From Ardenticatena maritima (GTDB lineage: Bacteria; Chloroflexota; Anaerolineae; Ardenticatenales; Ardenticatenaceae), in the NCBI RefSeq assembly GCF_001306175.1, contig NZ_LGKN01000006.1, positions 62,001-126,000 on the forward strand: 64,000 nt of DNA. Reading direction: 5' to 3'. The stretch's first letter is position 1; each line of letters begins with the position of its first letter. The notes beneath the pieces are model-generated. The model worked only from the letters and a program-made list of their open reading frames with translations, did no database searches and had not been told where the DNA came from. Made by a program: the position numbers and the translations under genes. Shown here piece after piece: positions 53,701 to 62,409 of the stretch.

Positions 53701-54915
53701 ATTCACTACCGTACTCATGAGCGCCGGCACTGTCGTCGTTGTCGGCGAAAATAGATTGAACCAGGCCGTACCTTGCCATGCATCGGGCAAAAAGGCGACA
53801 TTTGAGAGGTCTTCTTCAATCAGCCCAGTCCCACTGAAATCATAGAATTGTGAGCCGGCGGGGTTTCCATTCATTTCCGAATAATCTACGGTCAGCGTCA
53901 ACGGAAACGTCAGGCCGCTGCGCTGATACGAATACGGGTAAAGAATATCTTGCGGAATGCGATATGTCGTCCAGATGGAGTCAAGCGGTTCACCCCCCGT
54001 ACCTTTTGAAAGCCACCCCAAAAATGCGCCTTGATACACATCATATGCCCCTATGCTGGAAACAGCGAAGGCGTCACCTGTTTCGGGCACATTGAGCACA
54101 ACCCCTACAGGCGCTACATAGGCTGTCAAATCATCCATCAGCGCCATCCACCCTTGAAAACCTGAGGGGATGCCTGGAATCATGCACAAATCGAAAATAT
54201 CGTTTCCCAACGGGGGCATGGCATACGTATCAGTGTAGACAGGCGCACCTGTACCATCAAACAATACCAATTGACCACTTATAAAAAGTGTTGTCGGATT
54301 TTGTATGTGAACCTGTGAGCATACATCCGTGGTTTTGTACAAACCGGGAAAGAGTGAGGTTTGCCCAGTGGGGAAGGGTGGGGTATACGCCACGGCGCCA
54401 TCAATATTGCTCCCTGACTTTGAGACAATATGCACGACAACGCTTGCAGGTCCCACATTTTCTTCAAACAAGAGCCGACCACTGCCAATAAAAGGCTGCA
54501 CGCCCAATGCGGCTGGACTCCATTGAAGACGTGCATTTGCGGGAATCATCAAAGGAACCGTTACAGAGAGCGGGCCTTGATGTTCAACAATCTGCAATGT
54601 TGCCGTCAACGCAACCGAAAAAGGATTGTAAACGGAAACTTTCGACTCCAATGAGCCTGAGTAGATCAGCAAAGGCAATGGTGTGTCCAAAGAAAACCAC
54701 GGCGGTGTTTCATATGCTGCGGCAGCGATTGGCGTAGATTGGGCGCTCTTCGTTTCCAGCGGCGTTTTGAGCGCCGAAGGTGTAAAAGATGTCGAAGAAG
54801 AAGCTTGCACAACGGAAACACGTTGGATGACCAACACACTCAGGGTGGCCAAAACGAGGATGAAACCCACATAGAACGCAAACGTGAGAGCCAGCAACCG
54901 GCGCGAGGGGAACAT
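50719..54915 (-). CDS. Giant secreted protein with PPC-like domain, GRISAI repeats and gingipain-like (C25) region
   Basis: A 1398-residue protein. An N-terminal membrane helix or signal (about 8-33) is followed by beta-rich domains to about 520. A PPC-like domain (DPYEPNDTWEDAYPL, WYRLDV, DYDLFLF) is interrupted by six GRISAI repeats (605-640). A caspase/gingipain-like region (about 740-1130) follows, with candidate catalytic His in NAHFAHF and Cys in FSMGCHSG. It ends in a Fn3/beta-rich tail with QAVDQAGNVTAST. It is probably a cell-surface or secreted protease or a degenerate relative. AAGGAGG precedes ATG 54915; the cyclase gene lies upstream. Confidence 0.8.
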   Translation of the reverse strand: MFPSRRLLALTFAFYVGFILVLATLSVLVIQRVSVVQASSSTSFTPSALKTPLETKSAQSTPIAAAAYETPPWFSLDTPLPLLIYSGSLESKVSVYNPFSVALTATLQIVEHQGPLSVTVPLMIPANARLQWSPAALGVQPFIGSGRLLFEENVGPASVVVHIVSKSGSNIDGAVAYTPPFPTGQTSLFPGLYKTTDVCSQVHIQNPTTLFISGQLVLFDGTGAPVYTDTYAMPPLGNDIFDLCMIPGIPSGFQGWMALMDDLTAYVAPVGVVLNVPETGDAFAVSSIGAYDVYQGAFLGWLSKGTGGEPLDSIWTTYRIPQDILYPYSYQRSGLTFPLTLTVDYSEMNGNPAGSQFYDFSGTGLIEEDLSNVAFLPDAWQGTAWFNLFSPTTTTVPALMSTVVNDDGQSRAAYNGTAGIAGVPALEIPYFDQTSEQESFLYLYSIFTDTLTFSLYNEDGSFYGSFQRTIFPNQQLVIHAKDVPPPFRGALHIVGSGSNGGLYAIVNTTFVNQQGGFVDPYEPNDTWEDAYPLLPNALYNAYISSEEDIDWYRLDVQTASLITVTLSNLAEDYDLFLFGDLSEPAISDTQVLGELGDNSQVDAAGRISAIGRISAIGRISAIGRISAIGRISAIGRISAISANPGTLDEQASTLALTPGTYYILILGDNGVYNRTSPYALDIQVTPLSLQMCAWTAPNPPITAQFPVYTGTQATPPETLIVSNFERLAAVYGYTQTLNLWTTLNLLADQSQVKGVVYPVETEPAVVGAYETWNSDYCNPASANLPVEAIWQTIIVPYLEAYPSIKSVVIVGNDEIVPFRRILDETTIANERTYEGEARLNLSALRAALAGGFILSDDIYGDRDPLYWRNRAFALPDVAVGRLIETPGEIEGVVQNFIATGGVITVTNATVTGYDFLTDSAEHISNTLASLGLPITPLVGETWNNADLRNVWTQKTPQPDLASINAHFAHFEAYPALTTSPPFLNTDVVNATFVNILAFSMGCHSGFNVVDRDVQPSAGATSPDFPQAMAQRQSLWFANTGYGYGMDDSIAFSERLMATFADVLTDPTVTTVGDAWRLAKQRYVGTLPSGGFGLYDEKSLAEATLYGLPMTRLVFNTKATMADVEAASSPVSFAPATRVPQSTTGLQVLTATITPTLQAHEAFSGTTSLGTYFSADGVVQSSPGLPVQPLIATPLAQAAGEPHGIVLIEAEYTTFKNFDPYITRPVTDVTLPEPAFDVPGWYPDKPFYVNRFGDRDYLTFVAGQYNAETDSERLYTYAQTQIFYSTSDDWTPPAIWQVEAVQFQNTVTFAVNAYDPDNETAPLYRVYVTYLDTDGAWRSLPLSYDDASRLWVGTLPVDQSSVSFFVQAVDQAGNVTASTRKGVFLQPTTYAIYLPLVIR
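52996..53103 (-). repeat. Six 18-bp tandem repeats encoding GRISAI
   Basis: Six tandem codon blocks each encode Gly-Arg-Ile-Ser-Ala-Ile exactly (residues 605-640 of the giant protein). The DNA units differ by silent changes: Arg is CGT, CGA or AGG, and Ser is AGC or AGT. It is not a CRISPR array; there are no spacers. Confidence 0.95.
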
Positions 54916-54930
54916 AAGAAGCCTCCTTTT

Positions 54931-54958
54931 GAGATACAGAAAAAATGAAAAGTGTCAA
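54931..54958 (-). promoter_or_regulatory. Putative promoter of the giant secreted protein
   Basis: On the minus strand TTGACA (54958-54953), 16 bp, TATCTC (54936-54931), just before the start codon region. Confidence 0.55.
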
Positions 54959-55048
54959 GAGCCTGTCTATCCTTTCGTATCCCGGCACCTCCGCGAAAAT
55001 CACTTTTACCCTTTCTGCGCCATGCGGAAACCATTCACCACCTTCACC

Positions 55049-58000
55049 CTACTCCCAATCCTCATCTTGCAACTGCGCCAGCTCATGCATGGCGCCTATC
55101 TGCTCAAATAAGGCGCGTGCACGCTCACGGTATTGATACGCCTCATCAAATGCCTGGCGGGCGATTGCCAGCCGACTGAGTACGACATAGGTTTGCGCCA
55201 ATTCGTAAGGCGATTCCACATCCTGTAAAGCGTCCAACGCACGCTCCAAACAGCGTGCAGCATCTTTCAACCGCGAAGCATGCAAGGCAATCTGCCCCAA
55301 AATGCGTAAAGCAATTCCCTCTTCGAGTTGCATTTTTTGCCGGCGTGCCATCTCCAGCGAGACCTCAGCGGCCGCCTGCGCCTCGGTCAAGTGCCCTATA
55401 CCAAGCCAGCATTCCGCTTTGTGCCGCATAACCTCCACTAACCAATCTTCCACCCCCAATTCATGCAGCAACGCCTCACTGGCGTTCAAATGCTGCATAG
55501 CTGCGTGCCACTGCTGTTTCTTCATCGCAACGACCGCCAAATTGTTATGCAGGACAGCCTGACCAAATGCCGAGCCTAATTCTTCCCAAATCTGCATACT
55601 TTGCTCATACGCTTCTTGCGCACGCTCAAAATCCCCCTGGTAGAGATACACTTCACCTAAATTATTTGCCATTACGCCAACGCCATATACATCACCAATT
55701 CGTTTTTTGAGCTCCATCCCCTTGTTATAAAAAAGCGCCGCATCATCTAAACGCCCCCAATCAAAATACACGTTTCCTAAAGTAATATGGGCTTGAGATA
55801 ACCCTTGAATATCTTCCAATTCCTCATACATTTTGGCGCTTTGATGCGCCAAGTCGGCGGCTTCTTCCAGTTTTCCAAAACGCCGTGCAATTTCCGCCAT
55901 GAGGAAGAGCAAGTGTGCGCGGGTACGTTTGGAAGAGTCGGTATCCAGGTGTGCCAGTTCCGCTAATCCACGGCGGCACCATGCAAGCGCTTTATCGTTC
56001 GCGCCCAGACGATGATAAATGCCCGCCCCAAGACGATAGAGACGCGCCGCCTGCAAATGCGCTTCAGGCGCTTCCTGCAACTCGGCCAATCCCTGCTCGA
56101 CAAGGGCAAGCGCTTTCTCAAACTCGCTCTGTTTCTCCATCACTTCGGCCATATGCAAGAAGAGGTCGGCACGGCGTGGGGCATGTTCCGACGGTGCAAA
56201 GGCGTGCGGCAATACGCTTTCGGCCTGCCGATAGGCGGCCATGGCCTCATCGTATTCGCCAATCAGGCTGAGCGACGCCCCCAAGTGCGCCAGGGCATCA
56301 AACTGCAACGCGAACATCTCGGAAGGCGAGGGGGACAACCTGGCAATGGCTTTCAACGCCCGGCGAAACATGGCCACTGCGGTCTCATTCGCGTATTCCC
56401 GTTGCGCCATTGCCCCGGCTTGAAAGGCATAAACCGCTGCTTTTTCCCACACTTCCCCTTCGTAGAAGTGGTACGCCAGCATCGCGGCCACGGCTGCTGT
56501 GAAGTCGTGGCTGCTGGTACGTTCGAGGTAGTCGGCAATTTGGCGGTGAAGCACACGACGCCGCGAGAAGGAGAGGCTCTGGTGCGCCACTTCCTGCGTC
56601 AATGTGTGGGCAAATGTGTATGTCGGTACGGTGCTAAACGATTCGCTCAACAATAAACCCCGTTCAACAAGGCGCGCCAAACTCTGGTGAACATGCTCGT
56701 GGGGATAAATAGCGGTCAACAAATCAAGCGAGAAGGTTTGCCCAATACAGGCCGCTGTCTGCAAGACACGCCGTTCTTGCTCTGGCAGGCGATCAATGCG
56801 ACTTTGAAGCAAGTTGTGAATGGTGTCCGGAACTTGCTCATCAAAAGGTGACTCAAAGATGAGATGCTCCGCCTCGTGGCGTACCATGGCGTTTTCTTGC
56901 AAAGTGCGCGCCAACTCCTGAGCAAAGAGCGGATTGCCTTGTGATTTCTGGAAGACAAATGTGCGCAACTCTTCGGGAATATCCAGCGTGTGCAAAAGAT
57001 TGGCAATCAACTGCGCGATATCCTCAACGGTCAGCGGTTCAAGGCGAATGTGGGTTCCCCACGGTTGCCATTGCTGCCCGAATGCGTCTCTTGGGCGATG
57101 GACAGCGCACAGCAAAATGGGTTGGCTGGAGATACGTGGCAAGATGGTGTTGAGCAAATCAAGCGAGGCGTCATCCGCCCATTGCGCATCTTCAATAAAA
57201 ATTGCCAGCCCAGGAAGCGGGATATTCGCTTCGAGGAGCCGCCACACGACTTCAAAAAGGCGCTGGCGTCGCAATTGCGGGGGCAATGCAGCGGTAAACG
57301 AGGTATCCGGGATGGGAATGCCCAGCATTTCGCCGACCAACGGCGCCCACTCCTCGGCGTCAATTTCGGCCAGCGCCGCACGCACATGGGCTTCGGTATT
57401 TTCGTTGGGGAGATCGAGCAAGGTGCGCAAAATATCCACCCAGGGCATATACGGCACTTCGCGGCTGTATGAGAGACAAATGGTGAGGATGGTCACCAGG
57501 CCGCGCTGTCCCATCCGCCGCACAACTTCCCCCACCAAGCGCGATTTGCCCACCCCCGCCTCGCCTTCAACATGAATGAAGCGGCCATGCCCGCTGAGCA
57601 CCGCATCTATGGCTTCATCGAACAGGCGCAATTCTTTCTTGCGGTTGACGAGAGGGTATTCCCACCGCCATTCCATCCCGCCACTTTTGGGCTCCACCGC
57701 GCGATAGAGCATCAATGGCGCACGTTTTCCTTTGACGCGGCGGGCTTCCAGCGGCCAAATCACGATATTCTGGCGCACTTGCTGCATGGTTGCCTCTGTC
57801 AGCACGACCGTGCCCGGCTCGGCAACACTCATCACCCGATATGCTGTGTTGACTTCGTCGCCCATGACGGTGTACTCACGGCGTTGCATGCCACCCACAT
57901 TGCCGGCAAACACAAAACCGGTATTCAAACCGATGCCATGCGCCATCTCATCAGGCCACCCTTGCCGCAATGCCTGCTCTCGCACGGCGCTGAGCATGTT

Positions 58001-59155
58001 CAGCGCCGCCAGGGTTGCCCGCTGTGCATCGTCTTCATGAGCGCGTGGCGCGCCAAATGTTGCCATGATCTGCAAGCCGGTGGGGCTGACACTGAGTTTG
58101 TTGACAATTCCCTCATAGCGACGAATACAATCGCTCATGCATGTGAAATAGCCGTTCAGAATCTCCGACACGTGTTCAGGTGTATAGTGGTCCAGTGCCT
58201 TGCTGATGGCGGCGATGGCCGGCATTTCAGCAAACACGATCGTCGCCCAGCGTACTTCATCCAACACATCGGGCGTTTCCGGCGAAAGACGCAAACGCTC
58301 CAACAGGCCAAACGGCAAAAATGGTGTGAGCAGGTGCAGACGATGCGCCAGCCAGGCGATATCATCTTCCAGGGAGGCGTTTGGAGGGGTATAGGTCAAT
58401 TGCGGCCACACGACACCAGCATACTCCGGCAGCGGCGATTCAGGAATATGGAGATACGCGAATGATGGCGCTTCGGGATGGGGTGTCAGACGTAAACGCG
58501 AAGATACGCTTTCCGCTGTATAAGCGTCAACGACAATTTCACCCGCGTTTGCGAATGATTCAGCCCGCCCCATACGCTGTAACGCGGGTCCCAGAATGGC
58601 GAGTTCGCGTTTCCTTTCATCCCCCAGAATATCGAGAAAGAGGGTTCCACTGCCAATACCAATGGACATGAAAAGCGGAAACGTCTCGCCTTCAACATCA
58701 ACGGCCATTGGGGAATGGCGTAACTGTTGCTGCACACGCAAAGCGGTCAAACAAGCACGCCAGGCATGGTCAACGCCCTCAAAAAAGATGAGCGACGCAT
58801 CACCGCCAAATTTCAGCACAGAGCCACCGTAGCGTGCTGAGATGAGCGCAATGCGATCGAAGTAGGCGTTGACGGCTTGGGTAATCACTTCCGCCCCTTC
58901 GCGCGCCAATTCCGACTGACGCAAGCGCTCCGAAAGGCGCGTGAAGCCGGACACATCAGCAAAAAGAACGCTCCCCTCGCACAGTGTGGCGCGCGGCAAA
59001 CGCCCTTCTTGCACAACCGGCATACGCACCCATTGCGGCACATACGTGCTCACGGTGCGGAGAAGAGTTTGCAAACGCGCACGCACGGCAGGAAGTGCAA
59101 TGCTCGCGGGCTCGTCTCCCAAAAACGGCGATACGTCCACATAATGCGTATGCAT
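55049..59155 (-). CDS. Tandem class III nucleotide cyclase with AAA ATPase and TPR domain, sAC-like
   Basis: A 1368-residue protein. Cyclase domain 1 (about 55-250) keeps the metal residues: D67 in SVLFADVSGF and D119 in KFGGDASL. Cyclase domain 2 (about 300-480) has E310 in place of the first metal Asp and lacks the second, but holds K353 (NKLSV) and the transition-state pair N436 and R440 (GDEVNTAYR). Together they could form one active site, as in mammalian soluble adenylyl cyclase. An AAA/NB-ARC-like ATPase with Walker A GEAGVGKS (531-538) and Walker B AIFIEDAQWAD follows, then TPRs from about 900 to the end. No membrane segment is seen. Confidence 0.85.
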   Translation of the reverse strand: MHTHYVDVSPFLGDEPASIALPAVRARLQTLLRTVSTYVPQWVRMPVVQEGRLPRATLCEGSVLFADVSGFTRLSERLRQSELAREGAEVITQAVNAYFDRIALISARYGGSVLKFGGDASLIFFEGVDHAWRACLTALRVQQQLRHSPMAVDVEGETFPLFMSIGIGSGTLFLDILGDERKRELAILGPALQRMGRAESFANAGEIVVDAYTAESVSSRLRLTPHPEAPSFAYLHIPESPLPEYAGVVWPQLTYTPPNASLEDDIAWLAHRLHLLTPFLPFGLLERLRLSPETPDVLDEVRWATIVFAEMPAIAAISKALDHYTPEHVSEILNGYFTCMSDCIRRYEGIVNKLSVSPTGLQIMATFGAPRAHEDDAQRATLAALNMLSAVREQALRQGWPDEMAHGIGLNTGFVFAGNVGGMQRREYTVMGDEVNTAYRVMSVAEPGTVVLTEATMQQVRQNIVIWPLEARRVKGKRAPLMLYRAVEPKSGGMEWRWEYPLVNRKKELRLFDEAIDAVLSGHGRFIHVEGEAGVGKSRLVGEVVRRMGQRGLVTILTICLSYSREVPYMPWVDILRTLLDLPNENTEAHVRAALAEIDAEEWAPLVGEMLGIPIPDTSFTAALPPQLRRQRLFEVVWRLLEANIPLPGLAIFIEDAQWADDASLDLLNTILPRISSQPILLCAVHRPRDAFGQQWQPWGTHIRLEPLTVEDIAQLIANLLHTLDIPEELRTFVFQKSQGNPLFAQELARTLQENAMVRHEAEHLIFESPFDEQVPDTIHNLLQSRIDRLPEQERRVLQTAACIGQTFSLDLLTAIYPHEHVHQSLARLVERGLLLSESFSTVPTYTFAHTLTQEVAHQSLSFSRRRVLHRQIADYLERTSSHDFTAAVAAMLAYHFYEGEVWEKAAVYAFQAGAMAQREYANETAVAMFRRALKAIARLSPSPSEMFALQFDALAHLGASLSLIGEYDEAMAAYRQAESVLPHAFAPSEHAPRRADLFLHMAEVMEKQSEFEKALALVEQGLAELQEAPEAHLQAARLYRLGAGIYHRLGANDKALAWCRRGLAELAHLDTDSSKRTRAHLLFLMAEIARRFGKLEEAADLAHQSAKMYEELEDIQGLSQAHITLGNVYFDWGRLDDAALFYNKGMELKKRIGDVYGVGVMANNLGEVYLYQGDFERAQEAYEQSMQIWEELGSAFGQAVLHNNLAVVAMKKQQWHAAMQHLNASEALLHELGVEDWLVEVMRHKAECWLGIGHLTEAQAAAEVSLEMARRQKMQLEEGIALRILGQIALHASRLKDAARCLERALDALQDVESPYELAQTYVVLSRLAIARQAFDEAYQYRERARALFEQIGAMHELAQLQDEDWE

Positions 59156-59437
59156 CCTACCCCCTTATAGGCGAAAAAGAGCCCCCCCACGTCAAAAATA
59201 CAACACAAAAAGAGAGTGCTCAATTGGACTTTTGTACCTTATAAAACGCTAGGTATTGGGGACTTTTGAGGAAAAAGGGGTTTGTAATCTTAAAAAGAGG
59301 GGATAACAGAAGATTAATATCAAAAGGCATATCAGCTGGCAAGAAAAAAATGATCTGACATGACAATAAAGGTATTTAAAAAATCAGCTTCTCACTTCGG
59401 CAAAGTGAGAGGCTGATGCTTTGCTACACGCCGCTTT
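59156..59437. other. AT-rich gap upstream of the cyclase gene
   Basis: About 280 bp of low-GC DNA containing the cyclase ribosome site (AGGGGG) and the terminator of the PQQ-propeller lipoprotein gene. No gene is supported. Confidence 0.6.
59383..59417 (-). terminator. Terminator of the envelope operon
   Basis: ATCAGC-TCTCACT pairs with AGTGAGA-GCTGAT (one mismatch), and on the minus strand is followed by TTTTTTAAAT. It lies 21 bp after the lipoprotein stop. Confidence 0.85.
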
Positions 59438-60526
59438 TCAGGGACGTACCGCATAGACACGCCGGTCGAAACTCCCGAAGTAGAGCACATCCCGCGCAAC
59501 AATCGGCGATGACCAGATCTCGCCATAGGTGCGAAAGCGCCAGCGTTCCTCCCCTGTATGCGCATCCACTCCGTACATGACCCCATCCCAATCGCCGAAA
59601 TAGACCACGCCGTCAGCAATGGCGGGCGAAGTGAAAATAGTATCCGACGCCTGAAAGCGCCACCGCTCATCTCCGGTAGCGGTATCCAGGGCGTAGAGTA
59701 GGCCGCTTTCATCACCGATGTACAGCAGGCCGTCTTGAATCGCGGGAGAGGAAGCGACTTCGCCAGCGGTTTGCACACGCCAACGCTCCACACCGCTTTG
59801 CGCATCAAGCGCATAGACATACGTATCGGCGCTTCCAAAGAAGACCATGCCATCCGCTACGGCTGGCGAACCTATCACTTCACCTTGCACATTGAATTCC
59901 CACACCAATTCGCCGTTTTCAATGTCCAGTGCATAGAGCCGCCGCCAGGAATCGCCAATGTAGAGCACGCCATCGGCAACGACGGGTGATGACCAGATTT
60001 CACCGCCGGCGGCAAACGACCAGCGCAATGTGCCGGTTTCCAGATCAAGCGCGTGGACTTTGCGATCCTGACCGCCGTAATAGAGCGTTGTCCCGACAAG
60101 CGCCGGTGAAGAGACAATGCCGCCGCCCGAACGAAACTCGAAGCGCTTTTCGCCTGTGCGGGTATCCAGCCCATAGATGCGGTTGTCCAACCCGCCAACA
60201 TAAACGGTATGCCCTTTCACCACCGGCGAAGAGACCACACTCCCCTGCGTTTCAAAGCGCCAGCGTTCGCGCCCATCGGCCAACTCGATGGCGTACAGAT
60301 GATTGTCTGTACTGCCCACAAAAAGCGCACCATCCGCGATGACCGGGGATGACAAAATGCGCCCATCGGTTTTGAACTCCCACGTCCCTTGGGGTTGGTC
60401 GGCGGGCACGGAAAAAACGCCCGTATGCGCAGCATTCCCCCGAAACATAGCCATCTCGGGCGCACGCGCGGCACACGCCGTCAACAGAAGCACCCCCACC
60501 ACGCCCACCCAGCGCAAACTGTTCAT
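59438..60526 (-). CDS. PQQ-like beta-propeller lipoprotein
   Basis: A 362-residue lipoprotein. The signal peptide has a lipobox (LLTACA). It is followed by about eight copies of the PQQ-enzyme repeat (W-x-F/R-x-T-x-G-x-I-x-S-SP-x-V-x2-G-x-V-Y-x-G), e.g. IWSSPVVADGVLYIGDSWRRLYALD in shortened form. Despite the repeat, no PQQ-dehydrogenase active-site residues are seen; BamB-like scaffolds are alternatives. GAGAGGAG precedes ATG 60526. It is the last gene of the operon. Confidence 0.88.
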   Translation of the reverse strand: MNSLRWVGVVGVLLLTACAARAPEMAMFRGNAAHTGVFSVPADQPQGTWEFKTDGRILSSPVIADGALFVGSTDNHLYAIELADGRERWRFETQGSVVSSPVVKGHTVYVGGLDNRIYGLDTRTGEKRFEFRSGGGIVSSPALVGTTLYYGGQDRKVHALDLETGTLRWSFAAGGEIWSSPVVADGVLYIGDSWRRLYALDIENGELVWEFNVQGEVIGSPAVADGMVFFGSADTYVYALDAQSGVERWRVQTAGEVASSPAIQDGLLYIGDESGLLYALDTATGDERWRFQASDTIFTSPAIADGVVYFGDWDGVMYGVDAHTGEERWRFRTYGEIWSSPIVARDVLYFGSFDRRVYAVRP

Positions 60527-60586
60527 GCGCGCTCCTCTCTCTGTTTTCATGTGGCAGTCCTTAGACAGCCCCCAAATGCGGGTTTC

Positions 60587-61726
60587 TTACCTGCCCGGTA
60601 GCGGCAACCAGTACAGGCTCAAATCAGTTGCGGAGACATACACCATCCCGGAACGGTCGGGCGCAAAGGCAAAGTTGTTTTGCGCCACCTTGAAGGGCGT
60701 TTGCGCCGGGTCAGTGAGGGCTTCATCAGCCCCCGTGGAAATGGTATAGCGACGTATCTGGTGCGATTCAGCCGCCGCCTGGAATGGCAAATACAGAATA
60801 TGGTCGCCGTCTTCCCACGCATACGCGCCAAACCAGGGCAATTTTTGCGGTTCGCCGCCATCCAGCGGCAACAACCACATGCCATTTCGTTCGCGCACCT
60901 GGTCTTGTGCGACAAAAAAGAGCAGAAAACCCCCATCAGGCGCAAGACGCTCGGAACGCATCCGCGCCGCGCGGAACAGTTCCACGCGCGTCTCTGTGGC
61001 GGCATTGTAGCGCTCCAAGACGCGCACAGTCTCATCATCCTCAGCGGTGCGTTCCAGCAGCCACGTGCCATCCGGCAGAAGCGCCACCACACCGCCCCCT
61101 TGCAGGCGCAACACCTCGCGCGCTTCGCTGCCATCAAGCCGCGCCTGCCAGACACGAGTGATACGCTGGTCGAAGGGGATACTGCTGTCGGAATCGCGCA
61201 CACTCCACAAGATATGTTCGCCGTCGGGCAGCAGGCTCACCGAGCGCCCTTCTGTGGGGGGGCGATACTGCATACCATCGCGGCGGTCTTCAATCACCAC
61301 CTGCTCGCCTTCCCAAAACACAAAATAGCGCCCATCGCCCATGTAATAGCCGATGCGTGTTTCGATGCGTTCCGGTGCCCCTCCGGTGAGCGGTACGGCA
61401 TAATAGCCTGTGGGGGCTTCCGGCGACGGCTTGTCAAGGAACGCCACACGCCCATCATCGAGAAAGAAGGGCGCCCAGCAACAACCGGGGGCGTTGGTGA
61501 GTTGGCGCGGCTGTGGCACCGGGGTGGGCGTGGGAGACGGCGACGCCGTGGGCGTGGGCGCGGGCGTTGGGGTGAACGTGGCGCGCGCCACAATTTCGGC
61601 AGGCGTCATCGTCGCGCTGGGCAGGTCGGCATCAGCAGACGTGGGCGCTGTGGGTGTCGGGCGTGCAGTACACGCCAGCATGAACGCCAGCGCAAGCAAA
61701 GGGACGAGCAAAGCAAATCGTTTCAT
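60587..61726 (-). CDS. Lipoprotein with beta-propeller-like repeats and Thr/Pro linker
   Basis: A 379-residue lipoprotein with lipobox (FMLACTA), then a linker of TPTPAPTPTASPSPTPTP type to about residue 75, then LLPDGEHILWSV, LLPDGTWLLE and APDGGFLLFF repeats typical of TolB-like propellers. The linker should span a thick wall. ATG 61726 overlaps the M23 stop (ATGA). Confidence 0.78.
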   Translation of the reverse strand: MKRFALLVPLLALAFMLACTARPTPTAPTSADADLPSATMTPAEIVARATFTPTPAPTPTASPSPTPTPVPQPRQLTNAPGCCWAPFFLDDGRVAFLDKPSPEAPTGYYAVPLTGGAPERIETRIGYYMGDGRYFVFWEGEQVVIEDRRDGMQYRPPTEGRSVSLLPDGEHILWSVRDSDSSIPFDQRITRVWQARLDGSEAREVLRLQGGGVVALLPDGTWLLERTAEDDETVRVLERYNAATETRVELFRAARMRSERLAPDGGFLLFFVAQDQVRERNGMWLLPLDGGEPQKLPWFGAYAWEDGDHILYLPFQAAAESHQIRRYTISTGADEALTDPAQTPFKVAQNNFAFAPDRSGMVYVSATDLSLYWLPLPGR

Positions 61727-62409
61727 CGGCGGAACCCCCGCGGCCATGATTCGGCATAATCGTTGAGGAGTGGACCGCCAAAGCGCACATCGGGTTGGTC
61801 GTCAATGCGTTGCCAACGCCGCGGGTCGGTCAAATCACGCGCAAATTGATGGCCGCCCGTGCCGTAGAGCAGCAGGCTATCCCAATCGGCGTCAATGAGC
61901 GGCACAGGGTTGTAGGCTTCTGTGTGGGCGTTGTTGCGAATTTCAAGGTGCAAGTGTGGAGCGGAATGGCACGTGCCAAACGAATCACCGCTGAGCGCCA
62001 CCACTTCGCCGGCGCGTACCCGTTGCCCCACGGCGAGCGCAGGCTTTTCGAGCAAGTGCCCATAAAATGAGGAGTACCCGTTGGCATGGTCAATCATCAG
62101 GTTGTGGGGTGCAGCGCCATGCGGACCATCCACCTCGCTGACCACACCGTCGCCAATCGCCACAACGAGCGTACCACACGGCGCGAGAAAGTCTATGCCA
62201 AAGTGTACCCCTTGACCGGCGCGGTAGGTGCTGGTGCGCTGGAAAAAGGCGCCGATGGTGTTGCCGTACATTTGCCCAACAAGCCACGTTTCGGGACCGG
62301 GGGGCAGGTTGAACGGCAGGCGGAAGGGCGGCGTCGCGGATTGGGCGTGTGCGGGACGCCACACGAGCGCCAGGCTGAACCAGACCGCCACCAAGAGCCA
62401 CTTTTTCAT
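61723..62409 (-). CDS. M23-family metallopeptidase
   Basis: A 228-residue secreted peptidase of the LytM type, expected to cut peptidoglycan cross-links. The signal peptide ends AHA (about residue 22). Zinc and catalytic motifs are HFGID (H69, D73), YGH (H118) and HLHLE (H152, H154). The C-terminus has no binding domain. The ATG overlaps the hydrolase stop and the stop overlaps the lipoprotein start (both ATGA). Confidence 0.93.
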   Translation of the reverse strand: MKKWLLVAVWFSLALVWRPAHAQSATPPFRLPFNLPPGPETWLVGQMYGNTIGAFFQRTSTYRAGQGVHFGIDFLAPCGTLVVAIGDGVVSEVDGPHGAAPHNLMIDHANGYSSFYGHLLEKPALAVGQRVRAGEVVALSGDSFGTCHSAPHLHLEIRNNAHTEAYNPVPLIDADWDSLLLYGTGGHQFARDLTDPRRWQRIDDQPDVRFGGPLLNDYAESWPRGFRR

